The notes under the pieces were generated by a model, which saw only the letters and a list, made by a program, of their open reading frames with translations, was not told the DNA's origin and did not search any database. A program made the translations under genes and the position numbers. A stretch of 64,000 nucleotides of DNA from Hydrogenophilales bacterium 16-64-46 (lineage in GTDB: Bacteria > Pseudomonadota > Gammaproteobacteria > Burkholderiales > Thiobacillaceae). This document shows positions 41,177 through 53,460 of the stretch, one piece after another (the stretch's first letter is position 1; each line of letters opens with the position of its first letter). The stretch is from NCBI GenBank assembly GCA_002281775.1, contig NCGY01000011.1, positions 22,842 to 86,841 of the forward strand, given 5' to 3'.

Positions 41177-41773
41177 CTAGAACAGACAAGATTGGTCGAG
41201 CACGAGTTTAACCGGTCCGAAGCTGCGCCGATGCTGCGGGCAGGCCCCGTGCGCTTTCAGCGCATCGAGGTGCTGTGCCGTGCCATAGCCCATGTGCTGG
41301 GCGAAACCGTATTGGGGGTGGGTCTCGTGCAGGCGGCGCATGTAGTGGTCGCGGTCCGTCTTGGCCAGAATGGAGGCAGCGGCAATCGCCGCGACCTTGT
41401 CGTCGCCCTTGACCACAGCCTGCGACCGCCACGGCCATTCGGGGCAGCGGTTGCCGTCCACCCAGACATCGTCCGGCGCACGGCCCAACCCTTCGACGGC
41501 ACGGCACATGGCCAGCATGGTCGCTTTCAGGATGTTGAGGGTGTCGATTTCCTCGACGCTCGCCTGGGCCACGCACCAGGCGACGGATTCACGGCGAATG
41601 ACAGCGGCAAGCCGTTCCCGCGCCGCCGCCGACAGCATCTTGGAGTCGCGCAGGCCGTCGATCCGGCGTGCTGGGTCGAGCATGACCGCTGCCGCCACGA
41701 CCGGGCCGGCGAGCGGGCCTCGCCCGGCCTCGTCCACGCCCGCCAGACCCAGCGGGCCCCAGTGCAGCTTCAT
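41177..41773 (-). CDS. rnhB: Ribonuclease HII
   Basis: 198 residues. Removes ribonucleotides from DNA. Active-site Asp14-Glu15 in [19 protein letters not shown], and later acidic residues in [10 protein letters not shown]. Overlaps lpxB (ATGA, 41770-41773), in the classic lpxB-rnhB order. Confidence 0.96.
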   Translation of the reverse strand: MKLHWGPLGLAGVDEAGRGPLAGPVVAAAVMLDPARRIDGLRDSKMLSAAARERLAAVIRRESVAWCVAQASVEEIDTLNILKATMLAMCRAVEGLGRAPDDVWVDGNRCPEWPWRSQAVVKGDDKVAAIAAASILAKTDRDHYMRRLHETHPQYGFAQHMGYGTAQHLDALKAHGACPQHRRSFGPVKLVLDQSCLF

Positions 41774-42900
41774 CGCGCCGTCTCCAGATAAGGCGCGAGC
41801 GCATTTGCGATGCGCACCGCAGCGTGCTGTTTCAGTTCCAGGTGCATCGCGCGGAACCGCGCAATGACCGACTCACGACGAGGCGCATCGGCCAGCCAGG
41901 CGAGCGCGTCGGCCGCAAGAATCTGCGGGGTGGCGGCCTGCTGGATCCGTTCCGGCACCAGAAACTCGCGCGCCAGGATGTTCGGCAGCCCCACCCAGGG
42001 CAGCAGTGCCTGGCGCTGCATCAGCCAGCCTGTGAGTGCGGGCACGCGATAGGTGATCACCATGGGCTTCTTGAACAGCGCTGTTTCCAGCGTGGCCGTG
42101 CCCGAGGCCACCAGCGCCACATCGCAGGCAGCCAGCGCAGTGTGCGACTGTCCGGCCAGCACGGTCAGGTTCAGCACGCGCCCGGCGCGCGCCTGCTCCA
42201 CCAGCGCGGCGGCGGCAGGGCTGGCCGCAGGCAGCACGAACTGCGCATCGGGGTGCCGCTGCTGGATCAGCTGCGCCGCGTCGAGCATCAGCGCGGCATG
42301 GCGCTTCACTTCGGACAGCCGGCTGCCGGGCAGGAGCGCAAACACCGGGCCGAGAGCGAGGTTCAGCGCGGCGCGCGCAGCAGCGGTATCGGGCTCCAGC
42401 GGAATCACATCCGCCAGTGGATGGCCGACGTAGGTCACGGGAATGCCGGCGTCGCGGTAGATGCCCTCTTCGAAGGGAAACACCACCAGCATGTGTGAGA
42501 CGGCCTCGCGTATGGTGTGGATGCGCTCTGGCCGCCAGGCCCACAGCGACGGGCTGACGAAATGCACGGTGGGAATGCCGGACGCCTTGAGTTTGTGTTC
42601 CAGGGCGAAGTTGAAATCGGGCGCGTCGATGCCGACGAAGACGCGCGGCCGTTGCTGCAAGAAATAATTGCCCATGCGCGAGCGAATGCGCAGCAGTTCC
42701 GGCAGGTGGCGCAGCACTTCCACATAGCCGTTCACGGCCAGCTTGTCGCTCGGGTAGAGCGCCTCAACCCCCGCCGCGACCAGCTGCGGCCCGGCAATGC
42801 CGGCGGCGCTGAGCTGCGGATGATGCTGTTGCAGCGCACGAATGAAATGCGCGCCGAGCAGATCGCCGGACGCCTCGCCGGCGACCAGGCCGATATCCAT
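41770..42900 (-). CDS. lpxB: Lipid A disaccharide synthase
   Basis: 376 residues, GT19 glycosyltransferase. Joins UDP-2,3-diacylglucosamine and lipid [46 protein letters not shown] and VGHPLAD are hallmarks. Overlaps lpxA by one base (TGATG at 42900). Confidence 0.96.
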   Translation of the reverse strand: MDIGLVAGEASGDLLGAHFIRALQQHHPQLSAAGIAGPQLVAAGVEALYPSDKLAVNGYVEVLRHLPELLRIRSRMGNYFLQQRPRVFVGIDAPDFNFALEHKLKASGIPTVHFVSPSLWAWRPERIHTIREAVSHMLVVFPFEEGIYRDAGIPVTYVGHPLADVIPLEPDTAAARAALNLALGPVFALLPGSRLSEVKRHAALMLDAAQLIQQRHPDAQFVLPAASPAAAALVEQARAGRVLNLTVLAGQSHTALAACDVALVASGTATLETALFKKPMVITYRVPALTGWLMQRQALLPWVGLPNILAREFLVPERIQQAATPQILAADALAWLADAPRRESVIARFRAMHLELKQHAAVRIANALAPYLETAR

Positions 42901-43676
42901 CAGCGGATGATGCCGCGCTCGGCACGCGCGAGAAAATCGAGCAGCTGCCGCACTTCGGGATGCACCGCGGCTTCGGGCTCGAGTTTGGCCTGCGCCTCGG
43001 CGACGGTATTGCCTTCGCGGTAGAGGACCTTGTAGGCGCGCTTCAGGGCGGACAGCGACTCGGCGGAAAATCCCCGACGCTTGAGTCCCTCGCTGTTGAG
43101 ACCATGGGGTTCTGCGGGGTGGCCGGACGCCATCACGAAGGGCGGGATGTCCTTGAAGACGACGGTCGAGACGCCGGTCATGACGTGTGCGCCGATCTTG
43201 CAGAACTGGTGCACCCCGGTGAAGCCGCCGAGGATGGCCCAGTCGCCGACTTCCACGTGCCCCGCGAGCGAGGCATTGTTGGCGAAGATGGCGCGATCCC
43301 CCACCACGCAGTCGTGCGCGATGTGGACGTAGGCCATGATCCAGTTGTGGCTGCCGATGGTGGTCACGCCCCGGTCCTGAACGGTACCCGTGTTGAAAGT
43401 ACAGAATTCGCGGATGAGGTTGTCGTCGCCGATTTCCAGCCGCGTCGGTTCACCGGCGTATTTCTTGTCCTGCGGGGCTTCGCCGAGCGAGACGAGATGA
43501 AAGATGCGGTTGCGCGCACCGATGCGGGTATGGCCGGTGATGACGGCGTGCGCGCCCACCGTGGTGCCGGCACCGATTTCGACATGCTCGCCGATGATCG
43601 TGTAGGGACCGATCTCGACGTCGGCGGCGAGTTGCGCGCCCGGCGCGACGATGGCGGTGGGATGGATCGTCGCCAT
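42900..43676 (-). CDS. lpxA: UDP-N-acetylglucosamine O-acyltransferase
   Basis: 258 residues, left-handed beta-helix of hexapeptide repeats. First step of lipid A synthesis. Catalytic His121 lies in HIAHDCVVG, Gly/Asn-rich turns follow, and the C-terminal helical domain ends the protein. Starts on the fabZ stop (TGATG, shared base 43676). Confidence 0.97.
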   Translation of the reverse strand: MATIHPTAIVAPGAQLAADVEIGPYTIIGEHVEIGAGTTVGAHAVITGHTRIGARNRIFHLVSLGEAPQDKKYAGEPTRLEIGDDNLIREFCTFNTGTVQDRGVTTIGSHNWIMAYVHIAHDCVVGDRAIFANNASLAGHVEVGDWAILGGFTGVHQFCKIGAHVMTGVSTVVFKDIPPFVMASGHPAEPHGLNSEGLKRRGFSAESLSALKRAYKVLYREGNTVAEAQAKLEPEAAVHPEVRQLLDFLARAERGIIR

Positions 43677-44161
43677 CAGGCTTGCGGGCTTTGGCCGGCA
43701 TCGCGCGCCGGGTTATCGCGCAGGGTCGCCATCAGCTCGGCTTCCGCAGCCAGCTCGCCGTCAACCTCGGCGCGCGCCCGGTATTTCCAGATGCCGCGCA
43801 TCTCACGCACGATTTCGATCTTGAGCACGAGTTGATCGCCGGGCTTGACCGGCCGCTTGAAGCGCGCGCCATCGATGCCGGCAAAGTAGACGATGCCGAT
43901 CTCTTCCGGCGCGTAGGCCTTGGTCTTGAACGAGAGGATCGCCGCCGCCTGCGCCATGGCTTCGAGGATTAGCACCCCCGGCATCACCGGCGCACCCGGG
44001 AAGTGGCCGGGAAAGAAGGGTTCGTTGATGGTCACGTTTTTGATCGCCGTGATGCTTTTCCCCAGCTCCAGCTCGACGACCCTGTCGATCATGAGGAAGG
44101 GATAGCGATGCGGCAGATACTGCATCACCGCTTCAATGTTCATCGAGGTCGACTCGCTCAT
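43676..44161 (-). CDS. fabZ: 3-hydroxyacyl-ACP dehydratase FabZ
   Basis: 161 residues, hot-dog fold. His53 (PGHFPG) and Glu67 (LILEAMAQ) form the active site. ATG 44161 is chosen because it overlaps the lpxD stop (ATGA); an internal ATG 44143 is possible. The protein carries a longer Ala-rich tail than E. coli FabZ. Confidence 0.96.
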   Translation of the reverse strand: MSESTSMNIEAVMQYLPHRYPFLMIDRVVELELGKSITAIKNVTINEPFFPGHFPGAPVMPGVLILEAMAQAAAILSFKTKAYAPEEIGIVYFAGIDGARFKRPVKPGDQLVLKIEIVREMRGIWKYRARAEVDGELAAEAELMATLRDNPARDAGQSPQA

Positions 44162-45189
44162 GATTTGTTTTCCAGTTCTCCGATTTTCTGTTCCAGCGCC
44201 TTCACCCGTTTGACCAGCTTGTCGAGGTTGCGCATGTGGACGGCGTTCTTCTGCCAGGTTTCGTGCTCCGAAAACGGCAGCGCCGATGTGTAGGTGCCGG
44301 GATTGGGCAAGGATTTGGTAATCAGGGTGTTGGTCGAGATACGCGTCCCGTCGGCGATTTCGATATGGCCGAAGATCATCGCCGCGCCGCCGATGGTGCA
44401 ATGCCGGCCGATTTTCGCACTGCCGGCGATACCGGTACAGGCCGCAATGGCGGTGTGCGCACCGATGACCACGTTGTGTGCGACCTGGATCTGGTTGTCC
44501 AGTTTGACCCCATCTTCGATCACCGTGTCTTCCAGCGCGCCGCGGTCGATGGTGGTGTTGGCACCAATCTCGACGTCATCACCGATCAGCACACGGCCGA
44601 TCTGCGGAATCTTCTCCCATCCACCCTCGTTGGGGGCAAAGCCGAAACCATCCGCGCCGATGACACAACCGGAATGCAGGATGGCGCGATCACCAATCTC
44701 GCAGCCGTGGTAGATCGTGACATTCGCGTACAACAGGCAGTCCTCGCCGACCCGGGCACCTTCGCCCAGCACACAGTTTGCGCCGATCACGCTGCGCGGT
44801 CCCACCTGTGCGCCCGCGGCAATGACCGCACCCGCAGCGATGCTGGCATCGGCGGCAATGTCCGCACCGGCCGCGACCGTGGCCCGAGGATGAACCCCGG
44901 CAGGCGGCCGGGGCACCGGGTTGAGCCAGGCCGACACGCGCGCAAAATACAGATAGGGATTGGCCGTGAGGATGCGTGGCAGCGGGCTGGCGTCACGCGC
45001 GTCCAGCGGCAGGATGACGGCCCCGGCGCGGGTCTGGGTCAGTTGGGCGAGGTATTTCTGCTGCGCGACAAAGCCGATCTGGTTCGCCGTGGCGCGAGTC
45101 AGCGGCGCAACCTGATCGATCCGGGTCTGTCCGTCTCCCACCAGCTCGCCGCCGAATCGGGCGACCAGTTCGGCCAGTGTCGCGGACAT
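44158..45189 (-). CDS. lpxD: UDP-3-O-acylglucosamine N-acyltransferase
   Basis: 343 residues. N-terminal uridine-binding domain, then hexapeptide beta-helix with the catalytic His in [10 protein letters not shown], and a C-terminal helix ([20 protein letters not shown]) that binds ACP. Third step of lipid A synthesis. 13 bases after skp. Confidence 0.97.
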   Translation of the reverse strand: MSATLAELVARFGGELVGDGQTRIDQVAPLTRATANQIGFVAQQKYLAQLTQTRAGAVILPLDARDASPLPRILTANPYLYFARVSAWLNPVPRPPAGVHPRATVAAGADIAADASIAAGAVIAAGAQVGPRSVIGANCVLGEGARVGEDCLLYANVTIYHGCEIGDRAILHSGCVIGADGFGFAPNEGGWEKIPQIGRVLIGDDVEIGANTTIDRGALEDTVIEDGVKLDNQIQVAHNVVIGAHTAIAACTGIAGSAKIGRHCTIGGAAMIFGHIEIADGTRISTNTLITKSLPNPGTYTSALPFSEHETWQKNAVHMRNLDKLVKRVKALEQKIGELENKS

Positions 45190-45202
45190 GCCGGCCGGCA
45201 GC

Positions 45203-45703
45203 TTATTTTCCGCCCAACGCCTTCATCACCCGGTCGGTGATGTCGCTCTTGGGATCGACGAACACGGCTTGCTCGACGATGAGGTCGTATTTCTCGGCGC
45301 GCGCGATGTCCTGGATGACCTTGCGCGCACGCTCCTGGATCTGGCCCAGCTCTTCGTTGCGGCGCAGGTTCAGGTCTTCGCGGAATTCCCGCCCCTGGCG
45401 CTGCAGGTCACGGTTGAGATTGCCCAGATCGCGTTCCTTGGCCTTGCGTTCGCTGTCCGACATGGTGACGCCGTCCTTGTCGAGCTGGGCCTGGAGATCG
45501 CGTGCCTGTTTGGCCAGTTTGCGCAACTCCTGGTCGCGCGCGGCGAATTCCTTTTCCAGTTTTTTCTGCGCCGTGACCGACAGGGGGGCCTCACGCAGCA
45601 GACGCTCGGTGTTGACGAAGCCAATCTTGGTGTCGGCAGCCAGCGCCGAAGCAGAAAATGCCAGCGCGGCGGCCAGCGGCAGGACAAACTGTTTGAACAT
45701 CAT
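45203..45703 (-). CDS. skp: Periplasmic chaperone Skp/OmpH
   Basis: 166 residues. Signal peptide [22 protein letters not shown], then the beta core ([15 protein letters not shown]) and long charged tentacle helices ([20 protein letters not shown]). Holds unfolded outer-membrane proteins between Sec and BamA. ATG 45703 chosen as GGAG lies seven bases upstream. Confidence 0.94.
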   Translation of the reverse strand: MMFKQFVLPLAAALAFSASALAADTKIGFVNTERLLREAPLSVTAQKKLEKEFAARDQELRKLAKQARDLQAQLDKDGVTMSDSERKAKERDLGNLNRDLQRQGREFREDLNLRRNEELGQIQERARKVIQDIARAEKYDLIVEQAVFVDPKSDITDRVMKALGGK

Positions 45704-45723
45704 GTTGATACTCCGGTGCCTCC

Positions 45724-48024
45724 TCAGAATACGTTGCCGAGGGTGAATTGGAAAATCTCTTCCTGGTCGCGCGCTTTCTTGGTGAGCGGCTGGGCCAGGC
45801 TGAATTTGAGCGGCCCGAGCGGCGATACCCACAAGACCGCCAGCCCCGTGGAGTAGCGCAGGTCCTTGATGGCAAATTCCTTGAAATCACCGAACTGGTC
45901 GTTGGGGCCAAAGGTTGCCCCTGCATCAAGGAAGGCCGACATGCGCAGCGACTGGTCATCCTTGAGTCCCGGCAAGGGGAAAAAGAGTTCCGCGTTGCCG
46001 ACCACGCGCTTGTCGCCGCCAAGCGCGTCGCCGTTGGCGTCCTTGGGGCCGAGCGTGCCGCTTTCAAAACCACGTATGGAGCTGTTGCCGCCGGCGTAGA
46101 AATTTTTGAAGAACGGCAGGGGCTTGCCGGACAGACCGCCGCCCACACCCGCCTCGCCATTGAGCATGAGCGTGAAATTGCGGCCGAGCGGAAAATACTG
46201 CTGATGCTGGAGCGTGAGCTTGTAGTACTGCAGACTGCCCAGCGGTGTGCCGACCTCGGCAGACAGGCGTTGCATCAAGCCCTTGGTCGGAAACAGGAAG
46301 CTGTTGCGGGTATCGCGCGACCAGGCGGTGTCGACGCGGACCGTATCGTTGTCGTTGCCGAACTCGTTGACAAAATCGATGTACTGCTGCGGACTGTCCG
46401 CCGTCGTGGTGACCGAAGTCTGTTCGTAGGTCAGGCCCAGGGAAATGAAATCCCGCTCGTTGACCGGCAGGCCGAAGCGCACCCCCGCCCCATAGGTGGA
46501 GGTTTCGTAGTCGCCCACGCTGTCGAGTTCGGTCGCATCGACGTCGCGGCGAAACAGATCGTAGCCGAGGCTGATGCCGTCGATGGTGTAGTAGGGATTG
46601 GTGAACGACAGCGCATACACGGTGTTGACGCTGCCCGAGTTGATCTGCGCCGACAGGCGGTTGCCGGTGCCGAAGACGTTGCTCTGCGACACCGAGCCCG
46701 ACAGCACGAAGCCTTCCGACGACGAAAAACCCGCACCCAACTGGATATTGCCGGTGGATTTTTCCGCCACGCTCACGTTCACGTCGACCTGATCGGTCGT
46801 CCCCTGAACCGGCGGCGTTTCGATGTTCACCTCGTTGAAATAGCCCAGGCGGTTGAGGCGGTCGCGCGACAGATTGATTTTTTCGGCGTCGTAATACGCG
46901 CCCTCCATCTGCCTGACCTCGCGCCGCACGACCTCGTCGCGAGTCTTGGTGTTGCCGGACACGTTGACGCGATTGACGTACACGCGGCGACCCGGATCGA
47001 CAAACAGGGTGAAGGCGACGGTATGCTTGTCCTTTTCCAGTTCCGGCACGGCGTTGACGTTGGCAAACGCGTAGCCGTCATTGCCCAGGCGTTCACTGAT
47101 TTTTTTGGTGGTCTCGGTGAGTCTGTCGCGCTGGAAAATATCGCCCGGCTTCAGGGTGATGAGTTTTTTCAGCTCTTCTTCGGGTACCAGCATCTGGCCA
47201 GCGAGCTTCACGTCGGTGACGGTATATTGCGGGCCTTCGCTCACGTTCACCGTGATGTAGATGCCCTGCTTGTCCGGCGAAATCGTGACCTGGGTCGATT
47301 CGACATTGAATTCGAGATACCCGCGATTGAGATAGAAGGAGCGCAGGGCTTCGATGTCGCCCGCCAGTCGCGACTTGGAATACTGGTCGTTCTTGGTGTA
47401 CCAGGTCAGCCAGCCCGGCGTGGTCGAGGTGAACTGCTTGAGCAGTTCTTTCGAGCCGAACGCCTGGTTGCCGACGATGTTGATCTGCTGGATCCGGGCG
47501 CTGTCGCCCTCGACCACGTCGAACTGCACGGCGACACGGTTGCGCTCCAGCGGCGTGAGTGTCGATTTGATCTCGACCGCGTACTTGCCGCGGTTGAAAT
47601 ACTGGCGCTGCAGTTCCTGTTCAGCCTTGTCGAGCAGCGAGCGATCCAGTACGCGGCCTTCGGCCAGTCCGGTCTGCTTGAGGCCGTTTTTCAGGTCTTC
47701 TTCGGAAAATTCCTTGATGCCGTTGAGCGTGATCTGGGCGATCGAGGGGCGCTCCTCGACCGTGACGATCACGACGCCGTCGAGGGCCTCGATGCGCACG
47801 TCCTTGAAGAACCCGGTGGCATAGAGAGCCTTGATTGCCGCAGCAGTTTTCTCGTCGGTGAGGGTTTCTCCCACCCGGATCGGCAGGTAGCTGAACACCG
47901 TACCCGCTTCAGTGCGCTGTATGCCCTCGACCCGGATATCCTTGACCTGGAAGGGTTCGGCAGCAATTGCAAGGGGGGCAGCCAGCAAAGCTGCAAGGGC
48001 TAACGTCAGGGGCGCGCGCGTCAT
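45724..48024 (-). CDS. bamA: Outer membrane protein assembly factor BamA
   Basis: 766 residues. Signal peptide (to about 22, AIA-AEPF), five POTRA domains (about 23-420), C-terminal 16-strand barrel ending in Phe (FTLGNVF). The lid-loop motif RGF appears in SSIRGFESGTLGP. Inserts beta-barrel proteins. ATG 48024 gives the signal peptide; the extra upstream frame overlaps rseP. Confidence 0.97.
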   Translation of the reverse strand: MTRAPLTLALAALLAAPLAIAAEPFQVKDIRVEGIQRTEAGTVFSYLPIRVGETLTDEKTAAAIKALYATGFFKDVRIEALDGVVIVTVEERPSIAQITLNGIKEFSEEDLKNGLKQTGLAEGRVLDRSLLDKAEQELQRQYFNRGKYAVEIKSTLTPLERNRVAVQFDVVEGDSARIQQINIVGNQAFGSKELLKQFTSTTPGWLTWYTKNDQYSKSRLAGDIEALRSFYLNRGYLEFNVESTQVTISPDKQGIYITVNVSEGPQYTVTDVKLAGQMLVPEEELKKLITLKPGDIFQRDRLTETTKKISERLGNDGYAFANVNAVPELEKDKHTVAFTLFVDPGRRVYVNRVNVSGNTKTRDEVVRREVRQMEGAYYDAEKINLSRDRLNRLGYFNEVNIETPPVQGTTDQVDVNVSVAEKSTGNIQLGAGFSSSEGFVLSGSVSQSNVFGTGNRLSAQINSGSVNTVYALSFTNPYYTIDGISLGYDLFRRDVDATELDSVGDYETSTYGAGVRFGLPVNERDFISLGLTYEQTSVTTTADSPQQYIDFVNEFGNDNDTVRVDTAWSRDTRNSFLFPTKGLMQRLSAEVGTPLGSLQYYKLTLQHQQYFPLGRNFTLMLNGEAGVGGGLSGKPLPFFKNFYAGGNSSIRGFESGTLGPKDANGDALGGDKRVVGNAELFFPLPGLKDDQSLRMSAFLDAGATFGPNDQFGDFKEFAIKDLRYSTGLAVLWVSPLGPLKFSLAQPLTKKARDQEEIFQFTLGNVF

Positions 48025-48035
48025 ACTCGGTGGGA

Positions 48036-49388
48036 TTATCCGCTGATCAGGCGTTGCAAATCGTTGAAAAGGGCGAAGGACATGAGCATCAGCAACAGCA
48101 TCATCCCTATCCTTGCTCCGACCTCCAGGGTGCGCTCGGAAACAGGACGCCCGGTCAGAATTTCTGCCACATAATACATGAGGTGGCCCCCATCCAGTAA
48201 GGGAATGGGCAGCAGGTTCAGTACGCCCAGGCTGACGCTCACGAGGGCGAGAAAGCTGACGAAACTGATCCACCCCAGCGTCGCGCTCTGTCCTGCGTAG
48301 TCGGCGATGGTGAGCGGGCCGGAGAGATTCTTCCACGATATCTGCCCCAGCACCATGCGCCCCATCATTTCCACGGTGAACACGCTCATGTCCCAGGTCT
48401 TGATCGCAGCCTGCCAGACAGCCTCAACCGGACCATACCGCACTAGCGTCATCATCGGTGCCAGATCCGCTTCGTCGACCCGTGGCCCCGCGCCGATCTT
48501 GCCGACCCGCGCGCCCGCCTCGTCGACGCTGTCGGGGGTGAGGCGGATCAAGCGCGTTTCCCCGTTGCGACGGATTTCGATTACCAGCGTCTGGCCGGGC
48601 CGGGCACGAATGTCCGCCACCCAGTCCTGCCAGCGTGCGATCGGCCTGCCGTCGACCGTCAGCACCCGGTCCCCCGCGACCAGGCCGGCGCGTGCCGCCG
48701 CGCCGTCCATCAGAATCTTGCCGATGACCGGGGCGATGTCCGGATCGAAACGCACGATACCCAGCGGACGCAGGGTGTCCTGTTCGAGGTTCTCGGTATC
48801 GAGCGGAACAGGCGCGATCAGCGCCCGGCGGCCATCGACGAGGTCGAGACGCAGGGACTCGCCCGCCACGCCGGCGCGCAACAGGGTCAGACGCAGGTCG
48901 GTGAAGGTCGGCGTCGCGATACCGTTGACGCGCACGATCTCGTCACCCGCCACCAGCCCGGCACGTGCCGCAGGACTGTCGGCCGGCGGTTCGCCGATGA
49001 CCGGTTTGAGCGCGGGCAAGCCCTGCATCAGCAGCACCCAGTAGAAAGCGATGGCGAGCAGGAAATTGGCTGCCGGACCTGCCGCGACGATGCCGAAGCG
49101 ACGCCATACGTTCGCCCGGTTGAAGGCTCGCGGCAGGTCGGCTTCGGGCACCGCACCTTCGCGCTCATCGAGCATCTTCACATAGCCGCCGAATGGCAGA
49201 GCGGACAGCGTCCACTCCGTCTGGTCGCGCCCGAAGCGGCGGCTGACGAGCGGCTTGCCGAAACCGACCGAGAAGCGCAGCACCTTGACGCCGGCCCAGC
49301 GCGCGGCCAGGTAATGGCCGAACTCGTGGATCACAACCAGGATGCCGATGGCGACGAGAAACCACAGGATCGTGTGCAGGATGCTCAT
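48036..49388 (-). CDS. rseP: Site-2 protease RseP
   Basis: 450 residues. Intramembrane zinc protease of the sigmaE cascade. HEFGH (21-25) and [12 protein letters not shown] provide the metal ligands; two PDZ domains lie between (about 110-185 and 205-290). A possible partner, the DegS-like protease, lies at 59222-60388, and the ECF sigma operon follows that gene. Confidence 0.96.
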   Translation of the reverse strand: MSILHTILWFLVAIGILVVIHEFGHYLAARWAGVKVLRFSVGFGKPLVSRRFGRDQTEWTLSALPFGGYVKMLDEREGAVPEADLPRAFNRANVWRRFGIVAAGPAANFLLAIAFYWVLLMQGLPALKPVIGEPPADSPAARAGLVAGDEIVRVNGIATPTFTDLRLTLLRAGVAGESLRLDLVDGRRALIAPVPLDTENLEQDTLRPLGIVRFDPDIAPVIGKILMDGAAARAGLVAGDRVLTVDGRPIARWQDWVADIRARPGQTLVIEIRRNGETRLIRLTPDSVDEAGARVGKIGAGPRVDEADLAPMMTLVRYGPVEAVWQAAIKTWDMSVFTVEMMGRMVLGQISWKNLSGPLTIADYAGQSATLGWISFVSFLALVSVSLGVLNLLPIPLLDGGHLMYYVAEILTGRPVSERTLEVGARIGMMLLLMLMSFALFNDLQRLISG

Positions 49389-50566
49389 GTCAGGCGCTCC
49401 AGATACTTTCCGGCAACGTAGCGTGCCTGGCGGTCGGATTCAAGCAGGTCGTCCAGCGTATCGGCGACCCCGCCGGCCAGCCTGTCCAGCGCGTGCGCAA
49501 TGCTGCGCGCGATGGCGCTGAACGGCACCGCCCCGTCGAGAAAACGCGCCACCGCCACTTCGTTGGCTGCGTTCAGCACGGCAGCGGCGTTGCCGCCGGC
49601 CGTGAGCGCATCAAAGGCCAGTTGCAGGCACGGGAAACGCGTCGTGTCAGGTGCCTCGAAGGTGAGCTGCCGCCCCAGCAGTTCGAGCGCGGACACGCCG
49701 GCGTCGATGCGCTCGGGAAACCCCAGCGCGTAGGCAATCGGCGTCCGCATGTCGGGCGTGCCCATCTGGGCGATCACCGAACCGTCGGCGTATTCGACCA
49801 TGGAATGCACAATGCTCTGCGGGTGCACCACCACCCTGATCTGGTTGGGGCGCGCGTTGAAGAGCCAGCGCGCCTCGATCACTTCCAGCCCCTTGTTCAT
49901 CAGGCTCGCCGAATCCACCGAGATTTTTTTGCCCATCACCCAGTTGGGATGCGCCACCGCTTGCGCCGGCGTGGCGGCGGCGATGGCTTCAGCCGACAGC
50001 GTGCGGAACGGCCCGCCGGACGCGGTGAGCCACAGCGCCTTGACGCCCGCCGCCTGAAAGTCACCGCGAAAATCGCGCGGCAGCGCCTGGAAGATGGCGT
50101 TGTGTTCGGAGTCGATGGGCAGCAGTTCGGCCCCGCTCGCGGCGACGGCATCCATGAACAACTGGCCGGAGACCACCAGGGTTTCCTTGTTGGCCAGGAG
50201 GATGCGCTTGCCCGCCCGGGCCGCCGCCAGAGTGGCGGGCAGGCCGGCTGCCCCGACGATGGCCGCCATCACGGTATCGACTTCGGGTGCGGTCGACACG
50301 TCGATCAAGGCGTCCGCGCCGGCGCGGACTTCGGTGCCGATCCCCGCTTCTGCCAGCCTTGCACGCACGGCGTCTGCCGCCGCCTGTTCGGTCATCACCG
50401 CCACGCGCGGCCGATGCAGACGGCACTGCTCGACCATGCGATCAACCTGTGTGGCACCGGTGAGGGCAAACACGTCGAAGCGTCCCGGATGACGCGCCAC
50501 CACATCCAGCGTATTGACGCCGATGGTGCCTGTAGCCCCGAGCACGGTGAGTACGCGCGGTGTCAT
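49385..50566 (-). CDS. dxr: 1-deoxy-D-xylulose 5-phosphate reductoisomerase
   Basis: 393 residues. Commits to the MEP isoprenoid pathway. NADPH motif [37 protein letters not shown], and [17 protein letters not shown] are diagnostic. Couples at both ends: ATGA with rseP and with cdsA. Confidence 0.97.
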   Translation of the reverse strand: MTPRVLTVLGATGTIGVNTLDVVARHPGRFDVFALTGATQVDRMVEQCRLHRPRVAVMTEQAAADAVRARLAEAGIGTEVRAGADALIDVSTAPEVDTVMAAIVGAAGLPATLAAARAGKRILLANKETLVVSGQLFMDAVAASGAELLPIDSEHNAIFQALPRDFRGDFQAAGVKALWLTASGGPFRTLSAEAIAAATPAQAVAHPNWVMGKKISVDSASLMNKGLEVIEARWLFNARPNQIRVVVHPQSIVHSMVEYADGSVIAQMGTPDMRTPIAYALGFPERIDAGVSALELLGRQLTFEAPDTTRFPCLQLAFDALTAGGNAAAVLNAANEVAVARFLDGAVPFSAIARSIAHALDRLAGGVADTLDDLLESDRQARYVAGKYLERLT

Positions 50567-51369
50567 TTGGCGAACTCCAGCCAGAGCAGGATGCCTGCCG
50601 CCACCGGCAGGGTCGAGGTCAGGGCATCCACCCGATCAAGCACGCCGCCGTGGCCGGGCAAGATCGTGCCGCTATCTTTCATACCGGCAAGCCGCTTGAT
50701 CCAGGATTCGAACAGGTCACCCAGCACCGACAGATACAAGAGCCCCGCCATCACGAGAAACAGGGACACCAGAGGCAGCCCGGCCACGCCGTTCAACACG
50801 GCTGCATAAAGCGCCAGCGCCAGGAGTGCGCCGGCGACACCCTCCCAGGTCTTGCCCGGGCTGATGGCCGGCGCGAGTTTGTGGCGGCCGAAAGCACGTC
50901 CCGCAAAATAGGCCGCTGTATCGGCAATCCAGACAATGGCGAGGGTGCCGAGCAGAACACCTGGCCCCTGTTCGTGCAGGTAGACCAGCGCGGCCGCAGT
51001 CGGCAGGAGAAGTGCGCATCCCACGGCCGCACGCAGCACGGGACGGTCACCTGGCCAGCGTCCCAGCATCCACAACGGCGCAACGATCAGCCAGAATGCG
51101 GCTGCGAGCATGAATAACCCGATCTGGAAGTCCGGCCAGCGCTCGGCGAGCATCCCGGGTAAGCCCCAGGCCAGCATCCCCAGCACAGCCGCATAGAGGC
51201 GCGCCGAGAACAGGGGGAAAGCTGAAAGAAGCGCCCACTCGAACGCTGCCAGCACAACAACGACTGCAATCAGCGCCTGCCACAACCAGGCCGGTGCCCA
51301 CAGGATCGCGGGCAGAAAGATTGCCAGAAGGACAACTGCCGTCAGGACGCGGCGCATAGTGGGGTTCAT
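50563..51369 (-). CDS. cdsA: Phosphatidate cytidylyltransferase
   Basis: 268 residues, several TM helices. Makes CDP-diacylglycerol. The family signature is present near the C-terminus: [20 protein letters not shown] followed by GVLDRVD. Start MNPTMRR at 51369; an internal ATG at 51357 is possible. Confidence 0.95.
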   Translation of the reverse strand: MNPTMRRVLTAVVLLAIFLPAILWAPAWLWQALIAVVVVLAAFEWALLSAFPLFSARLYAAVLGMLAWGLPGMLAERWPDFQIGLFMLAAAFWLIVAPLWMLGRWPGDRPVLRAAVGCALLLPTAAALVYLHEQGPGVLLGTLAIVWIADTAAYFAGRAFGRHKLAPAISPGKTWEGVAGALLALALYAAVLNGVAGLPLVSLFLVMAGLLYLSVLGDLFESWIKRLAGMKDSGTILPGHGGVLDRVDALTSTLPVAAGILLWLEFAK

Positions 51370-51391
51370 GCGGGGTTCAGGCGCTCACCAT

Positions 51392-52135
<744 letters not shown>

Positions 52136-52144
52136 GCTGTGCGC

Positions 52145-52714
52145 TCAGACTGCGAGCAGGTCCTTCTCTTTTTCGGCGAGCTGCTTATCGATTTCGCCGA
52201 TGTACTTGTCGGTGAGTTTCTGCACCTCGTCCTGGGTGCGCCGCTCCTCGTCCTCGGTCGCCGTCTTGGCCTTGACCATGTCCTTCAGTGCGGCGTTGGC
52301 GTCGCGGCGGATATTGCGCATCGCCACCCGGGCATTCTCGGCTTCGCCGCGCACCACCTTGATTAGATCCTTGCGGCGCTCTTCCGTGAGCGCCGGCATC
52401 GGCACACGGATCACCTCGCCGTGCGTAGCGGGATTCAGGCCCAGATCGCCGTCGCGAATGGCCTTCTCGATCTTGGCGACCATGTTCTTCTCATAAGGCT
52501 GCACCTGCAGGGTGCGGCCGTCCGCCAGCGACACGCTGGCCACCTGCGGCACCGGGGTCGGGCTGCCGTAGTAATCGACCATCACATGATCCAGGATGCC
52601 GGCATGGGCACGACCGGTACGCACCTTGGCGAGGTCGTTCTTCAGGGATTCCAGCGACTTGCCCATTTTCTGCTCGGCAGCCTGCTTGATCTCGACGATG
52701 CTGGTTTCAGCCAT
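52145..52714 (-). CDS. frr: Ribosome recycling factor
   Basis: 189 residues. Splits post-termination ribosomes with [25 protein letters not shown] and the conserved C-terminal helix ([20 protein letters not shown]) fit RRF. A few residues longer at the N-terminus than E. coli. In the pyrH-frr order. Confidence 0.97.
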   Translation of the reverse strand: MAETSIVEIKQAAEQKMGKSLESLKNDLAKVRTGRAHAGILDHVMVDYYGSPTPVPQVASVSLADGRTLQVQPYEKNMVAKIEKAIRDGDLGLNPATHGEVIRVPMPALTEERRKDLIKVVRGEAENARVAMRNIRRDANAALKDMVKAKTATEDEERRTQDEVQKLTDKYIGEIDKQLAEKEKDLLAV

Positions 52715-52723
52715 GTTCTCTCC

Positions 52724-53455
52724 TCAGTTCAGGGTCACCCGCGTGCCCTCGTCCTCACCTAGCACCACGCGTTTCAGCGCGCCCGGCTTGAAGACATTGA
52801 ACACGACGAGCGACAGGTTCTGTTCCCGGCACAAGGCGAAGGCGGCGGTGTCGAGCACCCCCAGATTCTTTTCGATCGCCTCGTCAAAACGCAGGGTGGC
52901 GTAGCGCTGCGCGCCCGGGTCCTTCTTCGGATCGGCGGTATACACGCCATCGACCTTGGTCGCCTTCAGCAGCAGATCGGCATCGATTTCCGCCGCACGC
53001 AACGCCGCTGCCGTATCGGTGGTAAAGAAGGGATTGCCGGTACCGCCGCCAAAAATGATCACCCGGCCCGCTTCCAGATCGCGTACCGCCGTGTCACGCT
53101 CGAAGGCGGTGCCCACGTGTGTGATCGCGACCGCGGTCTGCACCCGGGTGTCGACACCGGCCTGGATCAACGCATCCTTCAGCGCCAGCGCGTTCATCAC
53201 GGTGGCCAGCATGCCCATCGAGTCAGCCGTGGCGCGGTTCATGCCGGACAGCGCGCCGGTCGCCCCACGGAACAAGTTGCCGCCACCGACGACGATGCCG
53301 ACCTGCACGCCGAGACCGAGCACTTCGCGAATCTGGTCGACGAAGCCGGCCAGGGTGTCGGCGTGATAACCGAAACTATCCGGCCCCATCAGGGCTTCGC
53401 CGGAAAGCTTCAGCAGGATACGGCGCGGTCGTGGCCGTCCGGGGTCAGCAGGCAT
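52724..53455 (-). CDS. pyrH: UMP kinase
   Basis: 243 residues, amino acid kinase fold, hexameric. Phosphorylates [44 protein letters not shown] and [15 protein letters not shown] are all typical. Five bases after tsf. Confidence 0.97.
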   Translation of the reverse strand: MPADPGRPRPRRILLKLSGEALMGPDSFGYHADTLAGFVDQIREVLGLGVQVGIVVGGGNLFRGATGALSGMNRATADSMGMLATVMNALALKDALIQAGVDTRVQTAVAITHVGTAFERDTAVRDLEAGRVIIFGGGTGNPFFTTDTAAALRAAEIDADLLLKATKVDGVYTADPKKDPGAQRYATLRFDEAIEKNLGVLDTAAFALCREQNLSLVVFNVFKPGALKRVVLGEDEGTRVTLN

Positions 53456-53460
53456 CGCGG

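Noticed and set aside
45748..48003. Open frame of about 750 codons on the plus strand opposite bamA
   Set aside because: A mirror frame of a GC-rich coding region; no domain or signal, while bamA is unambiguous.
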